64,000 bases of DNA. It comes from Alkalihalobacillus sp. BA299. GTDB lineage: Bacteria; Bacillota; Bacilli; Bacillales; Bacillaceae_F. Within the stretch, counting starts at the first letter, position 1; each line of letters starts with the position of its first letter. Of this stretch, positions 16,937 to 26,230 are shown one piece after another. Where the stretch lies: assembly GCF_017745675.1 (NCBI RefSeq), contig NZ_JAFLJM010000018.1, positions 1-64,000 on the forward strand, in the 5' to 3' direction. The notes under the pieces are model-generated. The model saw only the letters and a program-made list of their open reading frames with translations, searched no databases and was not told the DNA's origin. Made by a program: the position numbers and the translations under genes.

Positions 16937-16976
16937 AAATAGTGCACACCAGCTGCTGGAGTGCACTATTTTTTAT
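16937..16976 (+). terminator. terminator after the acyl-CoA dehydrogenase pair
   Basis: AAATAGTGCAC (16937-16947) pairs perfectly with GTGCACTATTT (16961-16971), followed by TTTTT. Confidence 0.85.
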
Positions 16977-17063
16977 CTTATGTGGCTAGAAATAGTGTTA
17001 AGAGGTCACAAAAGTGCACCTTATTAGTCAATACAGTTACTATTCTATCTTTGATAATCTCAC

Positions 17064-17091
17064 TATAATGTGATTAAGAAAGCGGTTACAA
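17064..17091 (+). promoter_or_regulatory. -10 box and CcpA (cre) site of the sugar transporter operon
   Basis: TATAAT at 17064-17069 is a consensus -10 box. AAGAAAGCGGTTACAA at 17076-17091 matches the cre consensus WTGNAARCGNWWWCAW with one mismatch and would overlap the transcription start, a position typical of CcpA repression. No good -35 was found. It lies 31 bp before the permease gene. Confidence 0.5.
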
Positions 17092-17121
17092 AAATTTAAT
17101 GATAGGGTGGTGAGAACATAC

Positions 17122-18081
17122 ATGAGTATGCCGGAATTAAAAACGACTTTAGAACCGGATAAAATGAAAGCGGTAACAAAAACTAAATTGAATTCATCTA
17201 AAAAGAAAACGAGGCTTAAAAGATTTTTAACGTATGCGGCATTTGTTGGACCGGCCCTTATCTTCTTTTTAGTCATACAACTCATTCCTTTTTACTTGGG
17301 AATCTATTATTCATTCACATCATGGAATGGGATAAGCTCAGCTACTGAGTGGGTAGGTATTGACAATTACAAACGTATTTTTACAAACGACCAAAGATTT
17401 TTTGACTCATTTCTATTTACAACAAAATTTATGCTTGCTGCCGTAATCATTAGTAATATTATAGGTTTTTCACTAGCTTTACTATTGAACGCAGCCTTAA
17501 AAACAAAAAATATTTTACGAACTGCCTTTTTCATCCCGAATGTCATTGGGGGATTATTACTAGGCTTTATCTGGCAGTTTATCTTTGTTCGAGGGTTCTC
17601 AGCAATTGGAGAACTGACAAACCTAGCTTTTTTTCAACAGCCATGGCTAGGTGATGAAAAAACAGCATTTTGGGGCATCGTCATCGTATTTGCATGGCAA
17701 ATCAGTGGTTATATGATGGTCATTTACATTGCTGCTTTACAAAGCGTTGATAACTCTTTACTTGAAGCTGCAAGAATTGATGGAGCTAATTCTATTACTA
17801 TCTTAACGAAAATTATCATCCCATTAATTTTACCAGCATTTACGATCTGCTTCTTCTTAACCATTTCAATGGCTTTTAAGATTTTTGACTTGAATATTTC
17901 ATTAACAGGTGGAGGGCCATTTAACTCTACACAATCTGTTGCGATTAATATTTATCAAGAAGCTTTTACAAATAACAACTACGGTTTAGGAACAGCAAAA
18001 TCTATTGTATTCTTTCTTGTCGTCGCACTATTCACAACAATCCAAGTTATGATTACGAAAAAAAGGGAGGTCGAGGCATAA
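17122..18081 (+). CDS. CUT1 sugar ABC transporter permease (MalF/UgpA type)
   Basis: The protein has 319 residues and six or more membrane segments. The EAA loop, which contacts the ATPase, reads EAARIDGANSITILTKIIIPL (written here in part: EAARIDGAN). The N-terminal 30 residues are charged and cytosolic. ATG at 17122 fits the upstream AGGGTGGTGAG better than the two GTG codons before it. Its stop codon overlaps the ATG of the second permease by 1 nt. Together with 18081 and 18984 it forms an importer for a sugar or oligosaccharide; no ATPase gene is present, as is usual where a shared MsmX-type ATPase serves several such importers. Confidence 0.9.
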   Translation: MSMPELKTTLEPDKMKAVTKTKLNSSKKKTRLKRFLTYAAFVGPALIFFLVIQLIPFYLGIYYSFTSWNGISSATEWVGIDNYKRIFTNDQRFFDSFLFTTKFMLAAVIISNIIGFSLALLLNAALKTKNILRTAFFIPNVIGGLLLGFIWQFIFVRGFSAIGELTNLAFFQQPWLGDEKTAFWGIVIVFAWQISGYMMVIYIAALQSVDNSLLEAARIDGANSITILTKIIIPLILPAFTICFFLTISMAFKIFDLNISLTGGGPFNSTQSVAINIYQEAFTNNNYGLGTAKSIVFFLVVALFTTIQVMITKKREVEA

Positions 18082-18908
18082 TGAATAATAAATATACGAA
18101 AAGGACGTTTGTTCTTGAAATATTTGCTCTTATATTAGGTCTCATCTTTCTTGTCCCTTTTTACTTCGTCATTGTTAACTCTTTAAAAGGTTTTTCTGAA
18201 ATACTAATCGATGCTGCAGCATTGCCAAGAGAATGGTTGTTTTCCAATTACGTAAAGGTTTGGGACATCCTAAGCTTCCCAAAAGCCTTTTGGAACTCAC
18301 TTGTTATAACGGTTCTAAGTAATATTGGTATTGTTATTATTAGTTCCATGGCCGCTTGGAAAATGGTACGAACACCAGGAAAGTTTAGTAAAATTTTATT
18401 TATCATCTTCGTTTCAGCGATGGTTATTCCCTTCCAAGCCGTTATGATCCCGCTAGTCAAACTAGGTGGAACGCTTGGCATTATGAATAGTATTCATGGA
18501 ATTGTCATTATGTATTTAGGATTTGGTGTACCGTTATCTTTATTCCTTTATCATGGATTTATGAAAACGATACCAGTTGAAATTGAAGAAGCTGCTCGTA
18601 TAGACGGATGTTCACCGTTCGGAGTATTTTGGAGAATTGTTTTTCCACTATTAAAACCGATCACTGTCACAGTTGTTATTTTAAATACACTTTGGATATG
18701 GAACGATTATTTACTACCACTTCTTGTTTTACAAGATGCATCATTACGTACCATTCCGCTTGCGACAAGTTCCTTCTTTGCTCAATATACAAAGCAATGG
18801 GATATGGGGCTAGCCGCACTTGTGATGGGTATTACGCCAGTAATCGCCTTTTTCCTTATTTTACAAAAACATATTATTAAAGGAATTGCGTCAGGATCAA
18901 TTAAATAG
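18081..18908 (+). CDS. CUT1 sugar ABC transporter permease (MalG/UgpE type)
   Basis: The protein has 275 residues and six membrane segments. The EAA motif is EEAARIDGCSPFGVFWRIV. The ATG overlaps the TAA of the previous permease gene (TAATG), and AGGGAGG precedes it, so the two are translationally coupled. A 9-bp hairpin and the binding-protein gene follow. Partner of the permease at 17122 in the membrane channel. Confidence 0.9.
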   Translation: MNNKYTKRTFVLEIFALILGLIFLVPFYFVIVNSLKGFSEILIDAAALPREWLFSNYVKVWDILSFPKAFWNSLVITVLSNIGIVIISSMAAWKMVRTPGKFSKILFIIFVSAMVIPFQAVMIPLVKLGGTLGIMNSIHGIVIMYLGFGVPLSLFLYHGFMKTIPVEIEEAARIDGCSPFGVFWRIVFPLLKPITVTVVILNTLWIWNDYLLPLLVLQDASLRTIPLATSSFFAQYTKQWDMGLAALVMGITPVIAFFLILQKHIIKGIASGSIK

Positions 18909-18916
18909 TTTTCAAG

Positions 18917-18938
18917 TTTTGTAGTTTCTACTACAAAA
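18917..18938 (+). promoter_or_regulatory. intercistronic hairpin before the binding-protein gene
   Basis: TTTTGTAGT (18917-18925) and ACTACAAAA (18930-18938) form a perfect 9-bp stem with a 4-nt loop. No T-run follows. Such hairpins often set different mRNA levels for permease and binding-protein genes. Confidence 0.5.
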
Positions 18939-18983
18939 ATCTATTATATTAAAAAACAAGGGGTTTGAAGGAGGTCATTGCGA

Positions 18984-20267
18984 ATGAAACGACTATTTTC
19001 AGTTTGTATGTCGTTAATGTTAATCGCTGGAGTTGCAGCAGGTTGTTCATCGAATGAGGAAAGCAATACGACTGAGGAGAACAACGAATCGACGACAGAA
19101 GAAGTAGTAACATTAAACATGTTCCAATTTAAAGTCGAAATTGCTGATCAATTGCAAGAAATGTTAAAGGAGTTTGAAGCTGAGCATCCAAATATTAAGG
19201 TAAAACTTGAAACGGTTGGTGGCGGTGCTGACTACGGTGCAGCTCTTAAAGCAAAATTTGCATCAGGAGAAGCTCCAGATATCTTTAACAATGGTGGATT
19301 TACAGAATTAGGACTTTGGAAGGAGCATTTAGAAGATCTAAGCGACCAACCTTGGGTAGAACATGTTCTACCAATTGGAAAAGTACCAATGACGGATGAA
19401 GATGGAAAGTTATATGGTATGCCAGTAAACTTAGAGGGTTATGGCTTTATTTATAACAAAGATCTATTCGAACAAGCAGGAATTACAGAACCGCCTTCTA
19501 AATTTTCTGAATTATTGGCTGCTGCTGAAAAATTAGAGGCAAATGGAATTACAGCATTTTCTGCCGGATATGCTGAGTGGTGGGTTATTGGACAACATTT
19601 GTTAAACATCGGCTTTGCTCAGCAAGAAGATCCTGTAGCTTTTATTGAAGGATTATCTGATGGCTCTGATTCGTTTATTGGAAACGAGCGATTTAAAGAA
19701 TTCCAACAAGTTGTTGATATGGAACTAAAATATGGAAATGCTAATCCGCTAACAACAGATTACAATACACAAGTTACATTATTTGCAACGGGTGAAGCAG
19801 CAATGCTCCAACAAGGGAACTGGACTGAGAATATGATTTATGAGATTAATCCAGACATGAACATGGCATTCCTACCAATAGCAATTAATGATGATGCTAG
19901 TGTTGATCGTCTAGCTGTAGGTGTACCAAATAACTGGGCAATCAACAAAAATTCAGAGCACATAGAAGAAGCAAAACTTTTATTAGATTGGATGGTTTCT
20001 TCTGAAACAGGTCAACGTTACATGACAGAAGAATTTGCGTTCATCCCAGCATTTGATAACATTGAACCAGCAGGCTTAGGTGCATTAGGAGAATCTATTT
20101 TAGAATATTCTGTTGCAAATAAAACAATTCCTTGGACTTGGTTCAGGTGGCCAGATGGAGCAAATAAAGATTTCGCTGCAGCTATTCAAGAATATGCAGC
20201 AGGTCAAATTACGTATGATCAAGTGCTAGAAAAATTCCAAGCAACATGGGATAATTTAAAAAAATAA
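18984..20267 (+). CDS. sugar ABC transporter substrate-binding lipoprotein
   Basis: The protein has 427 residues. The signal peptide ends in the lipobox AGVAAGC (Cys21), followed by an acidic Ser/Thr/Glu linker, then a SBP_bac_1 domain (FEAEHPNIKVKLETVGGG; YGMPVNLEGYGFIYNKDLFE; FATGEAAMLQQGNW). It binds a sugar outside the membrane and delivers it to the permeases at 17122 and 18081. ATG at 18984 follows AAGGAGG. A small terminator-like hairpin separates it from the YesM-type sensor gene. Confidence 0.9.
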   Translation: MKRLFSVCMSLMLIAGVAAGCSSNEESNTTEENNESTTEEVVTLNMFQFKVEIADQLQEMLKEFEAEHPNIKVKLETVGGGADYGAALKAKFASGEAPDIFNNGGFTELGLWKEHLEDLSDQPWVEHVLPIGKVPMTDEDGKLYGMPVNLEGYGFIYNKDLFEQAGITEPPSKFSELLAAAEKLEANGITAFSAGYAEWWVIGQHLLNIGFAQQEDPVAFIEGLSDGSDSFIGNERFKEFQQVVDMELKYGNANPLTTDYNTQVTLFATGEAAMLQQGNWTENMIYEINPDMNMAFLPIAINDDASVDRLAVGVPNNWAINKNSEHIEEAKLLLDWMVSSETGQRYMTEEFAFIPAFDNIEPAGLGALGESILEYSVANKTIPWTWFRWPDGANKDFAAAIQEYAAGQITYDQVLEKFQATWDNLKK

Positions 20268-20299
20268 CTAATTAACTTTTACTAGGATTATATTATTTC

Positions 20300-20331
20300 A
20301 AAAGCATGTCTATACGTAGATGTGCTTTTTC
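20300..20331 (+). terminator. intra-operon terminator before the sensor kinase gene
   Basis: AAAAGCA..TCTA pairs with TAGA..TGCTTTT (20300-20327) with an internal TG/TG mismatch, followed by TTTCTC. Partial readthrough would give less sensor than binding protein. Confidence 0.6.
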
Positions 20332-20380
20332 TCTATACTTTGATTATGGTATTGTTCAGTTCAAGTCAGGAGGAAAAGCA

Positions 20381-22153
20381 TTGTTAAAAAGTAGCATTAG
20401 AAATAAACTGATTGTTTTATTATTATTAATTACAATCATTCCTTTTGGAACATCAATTATCGTTACGTTTTTCTACACGAAGGAATCTTTAAAAAATCAG
20501 TCGGTTCAAGAAAATGTTAATCTATTATTTCAAGGAAAAATTAATATCGAAACGTATATAAGGGAACTAAATAATTTCACACTTTCCTTTTATAATAACG
20601 CAGAGTTCTTGAACTATTTGAAAAAGCAAAATGATGTTAGTAATTATATGTCAACGGGTGTTGTTCATTATGTACTCAATTCATTATTATATAGTGATCA
20701 AAATATAAATAAAGTTTCCATTTTGATGGAAAAAGATCCAAAGCTAATCTCTGTTTCGAAACGATCTACCATTGTTTATTCCGAACATGTGGATGATAGA
20801 TTAGTAAAAGCGTATTTAAAAGCACAAGAAGACCCAACTAACCTCTATATCGAATCGACGAATGGATCAAAGGAAGTTACACTTCACCGAGTATTTAGAG
20901 ATGTACCAGCAGATGATATTTTAGCTTATATTTCAATCCAAATCAGAACCGATAAAGTTGATGAACTTAGTAAAAACCTATATCACCATGGATTGGAAGA
21001 CTTTTATGTTCTTACTAGAGAAGGTCAATTTATCTACCAATCTCGTAAATTAGTGAATAAAGATGAAAATCAATGGATGCATGAAATTCTTGAATCTGGT
21101 ACAGAAAGTGGAACGATTGAATGGAAGGATGAATCTTTTCACGGTGTAATGATATACGATACAACGTCTGATTCAACAGGGGGATTGATACTTGTTAAAC
21201 GAATTCCATTTACATCACTTTATGAAAGTGCTTACGGGGTTGCTATAATTAATATAATCTTTGGGATTATTGGTTTAACACTCGTTATATTCGCTACATT
21301 TTTTGTTTCCTATAAAATTACTTCACCAATTACTGTCCTGATGCAAAATATACGTGAAATTGAAAAGGGAAATATGAAAGCACAGTTCCAATCACTCGGT
21401 AATGACGAAATTGGTATTTTAGGTGATCGTTTTAAGCAGATGATAAATAAAATTAATCAATTAATTAATCGAGAATATAAACTGCAATTAGAAAATAAAA
21501 CAAATCAATTAAAGGTGTTGTATTCTCAAATCAACCCTCATTTCCTATATAACACGTTGCAATCGATCGGTACATTGGCACTAAAACGACAAGTGCCTGA
21601 GATCTATACATCTCTTACCGACCTCTCACAAATTATGAGATATAGCATGAATATGGATGAAGATATCGTACCACTCCATAAAGAGATCAATTATACGAAG
21701 TCTTATTTATTACTACAAAAACAACGTTTTGGAGAAGAGTTAGATTATTGTCTTGACATTGAGGAAAGTGCTCTTGATATTAGCGTACCAAAGATGCTTT
21801 TACAACCAATTATTGAAAATTATTTTAAACATGGCTTTGATGTTCGAGAAGGAATCGGACAAATAAGAATTAAGTGTAAAAAGATCGATTCAATGTTACT
21901 CATTCAAATAAGGGATAATGGGAAAGGTGTTACAGAGCAAAAGCTTCATGAGATCCTACAGCATTTAAATGCAGATCACAATAACGGGAAAGGTGAGTCA
22001 AGTATCGGCTTAAAAAATGTTTACACTCGTTTAAAACTCTATTATTCGGATAAATCAACGTTGGAGCTTAAAAATCTAGAACAAGGAGGCTTCCTTGTTA
22101 TTATAAAAATACCAATAGAGATGGAGGTAAACCATGAAAGCAATTTTAGTTGA
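20381..22153 (+). CDS. YesM-type sensor histidine kinase
   Basis: The protein has 590 residues. TM1 is about 8-30, an extracytoplasmic sensing domain follows, then TM2 at about 285-310, a HAMP segment, a His_kinase domain with phospho-acceptor SQINPHFLYNTLQSI, and a HATPase_c domain (NYFKHGFD, DNGKGV, GIGLKNV-like). TTG at 20381 follows AGGAGG; the frame extends 25 codons upstream without a site. It overlaps the regulator gene by 20 nt. Likely reads a sugar-related signal outside the cell and controls the adjacent transporter. Confidence 0.88.
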   Translation: MLKSSIRNKLIVLLLLITIIPFGTSIIVTFFYTKESLKNQSVQENVNLLFQGKINIETYIRELNNFTLSFYNNAEFLNYLKKQNDVSNYMSTGVVHYVLNSLLYSDQNINKVSILMEKDPKLISVSKRSTIVYSEHVDDRLVKAYLKAQEDPTNLYIESTNGSKEVTLHRVFRDVPADDILAYISIQIRTDKVDELSKNLYHHGLEDFYVLTREGQFIYQSRKLVNKDENQWMHEILESGTESGTIEWKDESFHGVMIYDTTSDSTGGLILVKRIPFTSLYESAYGVAIINIIFGIIGLTLVIFATFFVSYKITSPITVLMQNIREIEKGNMKAQFQSLGNDEIGILGDRFKQMINKINQLINREYKLQLENKTNQLKVLYSQINPHFLYNTLQSIGTLALKRQVPEIYTSLTDLSQIMRYSMNMDEDIVPLHKEINYTKSYLLLQKQRFGEELDYCLDIEESALDISVPKMLLQPIIENYFKHGFDVREGIGQIRIKCKKIDSMLLIQIRDNGKGVTEQKLHEILQHLNADHNNGKGESSIGLKNVYTRLKLYYSDKSTLELKNLEQGGFLVIIKIPIEMEVNHESNFS

Positions 22154-23729
22154 TGATGAAATGCATGTTCGTGAAGGACTACGCCTTTTAGCCGATTGGG
22201 AAAGCTTTGGGATTACTACGATATTAGAAGCATCTGACGGGGCTGAAGCGATGCAATTAATAACGAAATATGAACCGGAGATTATATTTACTGACATGAA
22301 TATGCCTAGATGCGATGGGATAGATTTGTTAAAATGGATAGCTTCAGTCGAGCTAAATTCAAAGACGATTGTTATTAGTGGATATGACGACTTCAAATAC
22401 ACAAAGAATGCTATTACCTACGGGAGTTTTGATTATTTATTAAAACCGATCAACCCGACAGATTTAAATGATACGTTGTCACGTGCAATGAAACAGTGGC
22501 ATCAAGAAAATGACCAACGAATATCTCATAAAGAAAATGATCAAGTGATTTGGGATCACCTTTTATCTAGTTGTTTAAATCAACCAAGATTATCAAAGCG
22601 AGCGATTAAACAAATCGAAAAAGAATATCAAATTGATGTTTCCTTTGAAATGTTTACGTTTGCTTTACTACCTATGAATGGAATTATTAATAAAAAATAT
22701 GAAGGAAATACTAATCATGCATTTTCTACATTAATTTCTATTTGTAACGATGTACTACAAACTCCTGGATGCCAAAAAGGGGTAGCTTTTCGCAACATTA
22801 ACAAAGAGGATGAACTGACGATTCTTTTTTGGCATTGTGAAAATGAAAAAAAAGAACTCCAACTATTAACAAGGCAGCTGTTGGAAACAACCGGTTTTCA
22901 ATGTATGATAGCAATGGGCCAATCTTCACATCAGTTTCTTCAAGCCTACGAATTTGCAACCACCGAACTCCTGAAGCAAAACCTTTTGCAAATGAATATG
23001 GGTCAATCTATATTGTCTAAAAAAGACCACTTAGATTGTTTAGTCCATCTATTTGATTATTCTGAGAGAATTAAATGGGCTATACAAAGTGGAAGTACTG
23101 AACAAATAGATCGTATGTTAGATGAAGTCTTTCAAACTTTTGAAAATAATAAATATTTCCCTTTCGAACAACTTCAACTTTGGGAGACACAATTTGAAAT
23201 GTTAAAAGAACATTGGTTAAAAGAATATGAAATTAATAATAAAAGTAATCTATATAAAGGTATTCAATATTGGAATACACAAGGTTGTTTTTCGATAGAA
23301 GACTTCAAAAAAGAAAAGCAACGTGAATTTCACGAGCTAATTCATCTAGTCTACGAAGCTAAGTTTCAAAAGGAAAAAAATACTATGCAGATGATCGAGG
23401 ATTATATTAAGAGTAACTACCAAAAAGATTTAAAGCTTCAAGATATTGCCGATCGTTTTTTCTTAAGCAGAGAATACATCTCAAGAAAGTTTAAACAAGA
23501 GAAGAAAGAAACGATTACTGACTTCATAACTACTACACGAATCAAAAGAGCAAAGGAATTATTAGAAAACCCGTACTTGAAAATTTATGAAGTGGCTGAA
23601 GCGGTAGGCTATCAAAATGACAAATATTTTGTTAAAGTTTTTAAGAAATTAGAGGGGTTAACACCAAGTGAATATCGAAATTCTAAAGTTAAACAAATTG
23701 GCCCTATAAATGGGGAATATTCTAATTAA
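22134..23729 (+). CDS. YesN-type response regulator, AraC family
   Basis: The protein has 531 residues. The receiver domain covers about 1-120 with phospho-acceptor Asp in IIFTDMNMPRCDG, Lys in LLKPINP and acidic VDDE start. A long middle region follows, then a C-terminal AraC double HTH (LQDIADRFFLSREYISRKF; VAEAVGYQNDKYFVKVFKK). It starts inside the end of the sensor gene, so the two are coupled. Expected to activate the ABC transporter operon upstream. Confidence 0.9.
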   Translation: MKAILVDDEMHVREGLRLLADWESFGITTILEASDGAEAMQLITKYEPEIIFTDMNMPRCDGIDLLKWIASVELNSKTIVISGYDDFKYTKNAITYGSFDYLLKPINPTDLNDTLSRAMKQWHQENDQRISHKENDQVIWDHLLSSCLNQPRLSKRAIKQIEKEYQIDVSFEMFTFALLPMNGIINKKYEGNTNHAFSTLISICNDVLQTPGCQKGVAFRNINKEDELTILFWHCENEKKELQLLTRQLLETTGFQCMIAMGQSSHQFLQAYEFATTELLKQNLLQMNMGQSILSKKDHLDCLVHLFDYSERIKWAIQSGSTEQIDRMLDEVFQTFENNKYFPFEQLQLWETQFEMLKEHWLKEYEINNKSNLYKGIQYWNTQGCFSIEDFKKEKQREFHELIHLVYEAKFQKEKNTMQMIEDYIKSNYQKDLKLQDIADRFFLSREYISRKFKQEKKETITDFITTTRIKRAKELLENPYLKIYEVAEAVGYQNDKYFVKVFKKLEGLTPSEYRNSKVKQIGPINGEYSN

Positions 23730-23762
23730 CATGTATAAGGGAGTATAACTAAATATCGAACA

Positions 23763-23818
23763 AAGACAAAAGCACCTCTACTTATCGTCATGATGTAGTA
23801 AGAGTGCTTTTGTCTTGC
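23763..23818. terminator. bidirectional terminator, yesN-type gene and sensor kinase
   Basis: AAGACAAAAGCAC (23763-23775) pairs with GTGCTTTTGTCTT (23804-23816), with a further weak stem in the loop. It sits between converging genes. Confidence 0.8.
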
Positions 23819-23819
23819 A

Positions 23820-25328
23820 TTAACTATCTTTTATAGCTAAAGGAATGTTCAGTTTTACTTCTGTGCCTTGTCCAACGGTACTTTGAATTTTTATTTTCCC
23901 ACCGTACGCTTCTACAATTCGTTTACAAACGACTAGTCCTAAACCTGTACCTGTTTCCTTCATTGTGAAAAATGGATTAAATACTTTCTTTAATACGTCT
24001 TGAGACATTCCTATACCATTATCAATAACTTTAATTATACATTCGTTTTGATGCTGTTCTAAGTAAATGATAACTTTTCCACCACTATTTACAGCCTCTA
24101 AAGCGTTTTTTAGTAAATTCAGAATGACCTGTTTAAGATGATCCTTGACACAAAGGATAGGTAGTTCTTCATTAGAATAATGGATACATAAATGAACACT
24201 TTTAAAATTGGCTTCGGACTTTATAATTGGTTCTATTTCTTTAATAATGTCATTTACACAGCACTTTTTTAATGTATGAGCTGTTGGTTTTCCTAATAAC
24301 AATAGTTCACTCACAATCGAGTTAATACGTTTGACTTCTTCTTGTATGATCGTAAAATAAAGTTGATCTTTTTGATCAGTATATTTCTCACTTAGAAGTT
24401 GAATTAACCCTTTAATTCCAGTTAGGGGATTTCTAATTTCGTGTGCTGTACTTGCTGCTAGGTTTTCAACTAATTCTAGCTTTTGTAATTCATTTTGTTT
24501 TTTCTCCATTTTAACCTGTTTTTTAAGTAAAAAATATTGGATGACAAGAAATAAAATATGAGTAAGTATAAGTAAAAGACCAAAGTTTGTTAGAAACACT
24601 TGAAAGAAAAGGTTATTTTCTTGCGGTTGAACGTGAGCGTGAATGGACCAAGGTACACTTTCAATATCATACGAATAATGATACGAACTTTCATCAATAG
24701 GTGAAGAATGTGTTTGCATAATCGTTTGTCCAGTATCATCCATTACAATTATAGTTTCATCTTCGACCTGATTGAGTACAAATTCTTCTATTTTGTCTAT
24801 TCTCAAACTAGCTAGTAATACTCCATTAACTTCACTACTTTTATTGACAGGAGTTGCTATTGTAACAATAAATCTCCCGGTAACCCGACCGATATGTGCT
24901 GGTGAAATCGTATAGCTTCCTGATTTTATCGCTTTTTGGAAGTAATCACGATCAAAGACATTTACTGGTGAGGTAAGTTCATTCGTACCTATTAATAAGT
25001 CACCTTGTGGATTGGCCCAATAAAAGCCAGAGAACCTTACATCTTTTTCATGTGTCCTCTTGAGAACTTCCTCTACACTACTTAAGTCATAAGGGTTAAT
25101 TTCAATTAGTGTAGCTAACATATCGAGCCTACTAACGGTTTCACGGATAAATCCATCAATATGGTTTGCGTGATAATTTGCGTATGTTTGGGCCGTACTC
25201 ATATATGTATTATCGTATTTTTCTATTTTCTCTATAGATAAGCTATAACTGATAACAATTGCTGGTAATAAAGTAACCATTAAATATAAGAGTACATTCT
25301 TTTTTGACTTGATCATCGAGTTCAACAA
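23820..25328 (-). CDS. Cache-domain sensor histidine kinase
   Basis: The protein has 502 residues from TTG 25328. TM1 is about 10-30, followed by a dCache-like extracytoplasmic domain (GFYWANPQGDLLIGTN, then VFDRDYFQKAIKSG and TGRFIVTIATPV), TM2 at about 240-262, HisKA with AASTAHEIRNPLTGIKG, and HATPase_c (NLLKNALEA, DNGIGM, GTGLGL). The kinase core is of the KinB/KinD sporulation type. The start is set by AAAGGGG 9 nt upstream; the frame runs 30 codons further. No response regulator is adjacent in operon orientation, so it is an orphan that may feed a phosphorelay. Confidence 0.88.
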   Translation of the reverse strand: MLNSMIKSKKNVLLYLMVTLLPAIVISYSLSIEKIEKYDNTYMSTAQTYANYHANHIDGFIRETVSRLDMLATLIEINPYDLSSVEEVLKRTHEKDVRFSGFYWANPQGDLLIGTNELTSPVNVFDRDYFQKAIKSGSYTISPAHIGRVTGRFIVTIATPVNKSSEVNGVLLASLRIDKIEEFVLNQVEDETIIVMDDTGQTIMQTHSSPIDESSYHYSYDIESVPWSIHAHVQPQENNLFFQVFLTNFGLLLILTHILFLVIQYFLLKKQVKMEKKQNELQKLELVENLAASTAHEIRNPLTGIKGLIQLLSEKYTDQKDQLYFTIIQEEVKRINSIVSELLLLGKPTAHTLKKCCVNDIIKEIEPIIKSEANFKSVHLCIHYSNEELPILCVKDHLKQVILNLLKNALEAVNSGGKVIIYLEQHQNECIIKVIDNGIGMSQDVLKKVFNPFFTMKETGTGLGLVVCKRIVEAYGGKIKIQSTVGQGTEVKLNIPLAIKDS

Positions 25329-25558
25329 AGTATTTGTCCCCTTTAGAGCTTTTATTGATATTTTATCATTAATAAAATCGATATGATAGATAAACTCAGG
25401 TGAATGAATGATAAGCAACCATTACTATAATTATCAAAATTTGTTAAATTTTTTCTTTATACTATTTAAAAGAAGGGTATAATTAGGCTATTCATAATCA
25501 AATAGACGAAGTAAAACTATCGATCTTTTTTAGAGAGAAGAGGGGGATGATTTATTTA

Positions 25559-25930
25559 ATGGGAGGAAAAAGATTCAAACGTAACGAAGCGTTTCGTTAT
25601 GATTTTGGTAAACCGCTAGATTGTGAATATCGTGTAATTAAAAAGGAAAAGGGAATCGAAACAAAATCTGTAGTAATCGCTGGAAAGATTATCAATATTA
25701 GCCCAAACGGATTGCAACTAAGTGATGGAGCGTATACATATGAAATAAAAATCGGAGAAGCGTTAGAATTTACTTTTACACTAACATCTGATTTATTAAT
25801 TTTAGTTGGAGAAGTGGTTTGGAAAAAAACAGAATTTCAAGGAAATTTATATGGGATACGGTTTTTATCATTAGGAATGGAACAAGTGATTATTGATGAA
25901 TTAAAGAAATATGCTAAAGAGCGACTTTAA
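25559..25930 (+). CDS. PilZ domain protein
   Basis: The protein has 123 residues. KRFKRNEAFRYDFGKPLDCEY near the N-terminus, here quoted only in part (RNEAFRYDF), precedes NISPNGLQL, the N/DxSxxG motif of PilZ c-di-GMP receptors. The RxxxR part is imperfect (R at position -5 rather than -4), so binding needs testing. ATG 25559 has GAGGGGG 11 nt upstream; an ATG at 25547 immediately follows that site and is less likely. It begins the c-di-GMP-rich part of the window. Confidence 0.75.
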   Translation: MGGKRFKRNEAFRYDFGKPLDCEYRVIKKEKGIETKSVVIAGKIINISPNGLQLSDGAYTYEIKIGEALEFTFTLTSDLLILVGEVVWKKTEFQGNLYGIRFLSLGMEQVIIDELKKYAKERL

Positions 25931-25993
25931 AAATGATATTGATGTGTGAAGTAATCTTGATAATATAATTTGTAAATTAGAGAAGTGGTTACT

Positions 25994-26115
25994 ATGAAAG
26001 TATTCAATCTAGAATTGAACAAATTAAACTAACAGGAATCACAGCAGAAAAACTAGTATTGCTTTCAAATTATAAAACTACTCTTTTACCTATCATCTAT
26101 GATAATATAAGGTAG
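25994..26115 (+). pseudogene. fragment resembling a globin-coupled sensor N-terminus
   Basis: After AGAGAAGTGG and an ATG at 25994 the frame breaks within 12 codons. Another frame then reads RIEQIKLTGITAEKLVLLS and NYKTTLLPIIYDNIR before a stop. This resembles the opening helices of HemAT/protoglobin sensor domains (LTGIT.EDL..L....P.....). It ends after about 40 residues. Probably a decayed gene remnant; the family call is tentative. Confidence 0.35.
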
Positions 26116-26230
26116 AATCGTTCCATCAATATCAAAAGAGTTTGTCTTTTTTTGTCGAACATCTATAAAGAATATACTTCTTTTGACATAATAAATAAGG
26201 TCAACTAAAAATTAGGGGTGTTTTTTCAAA

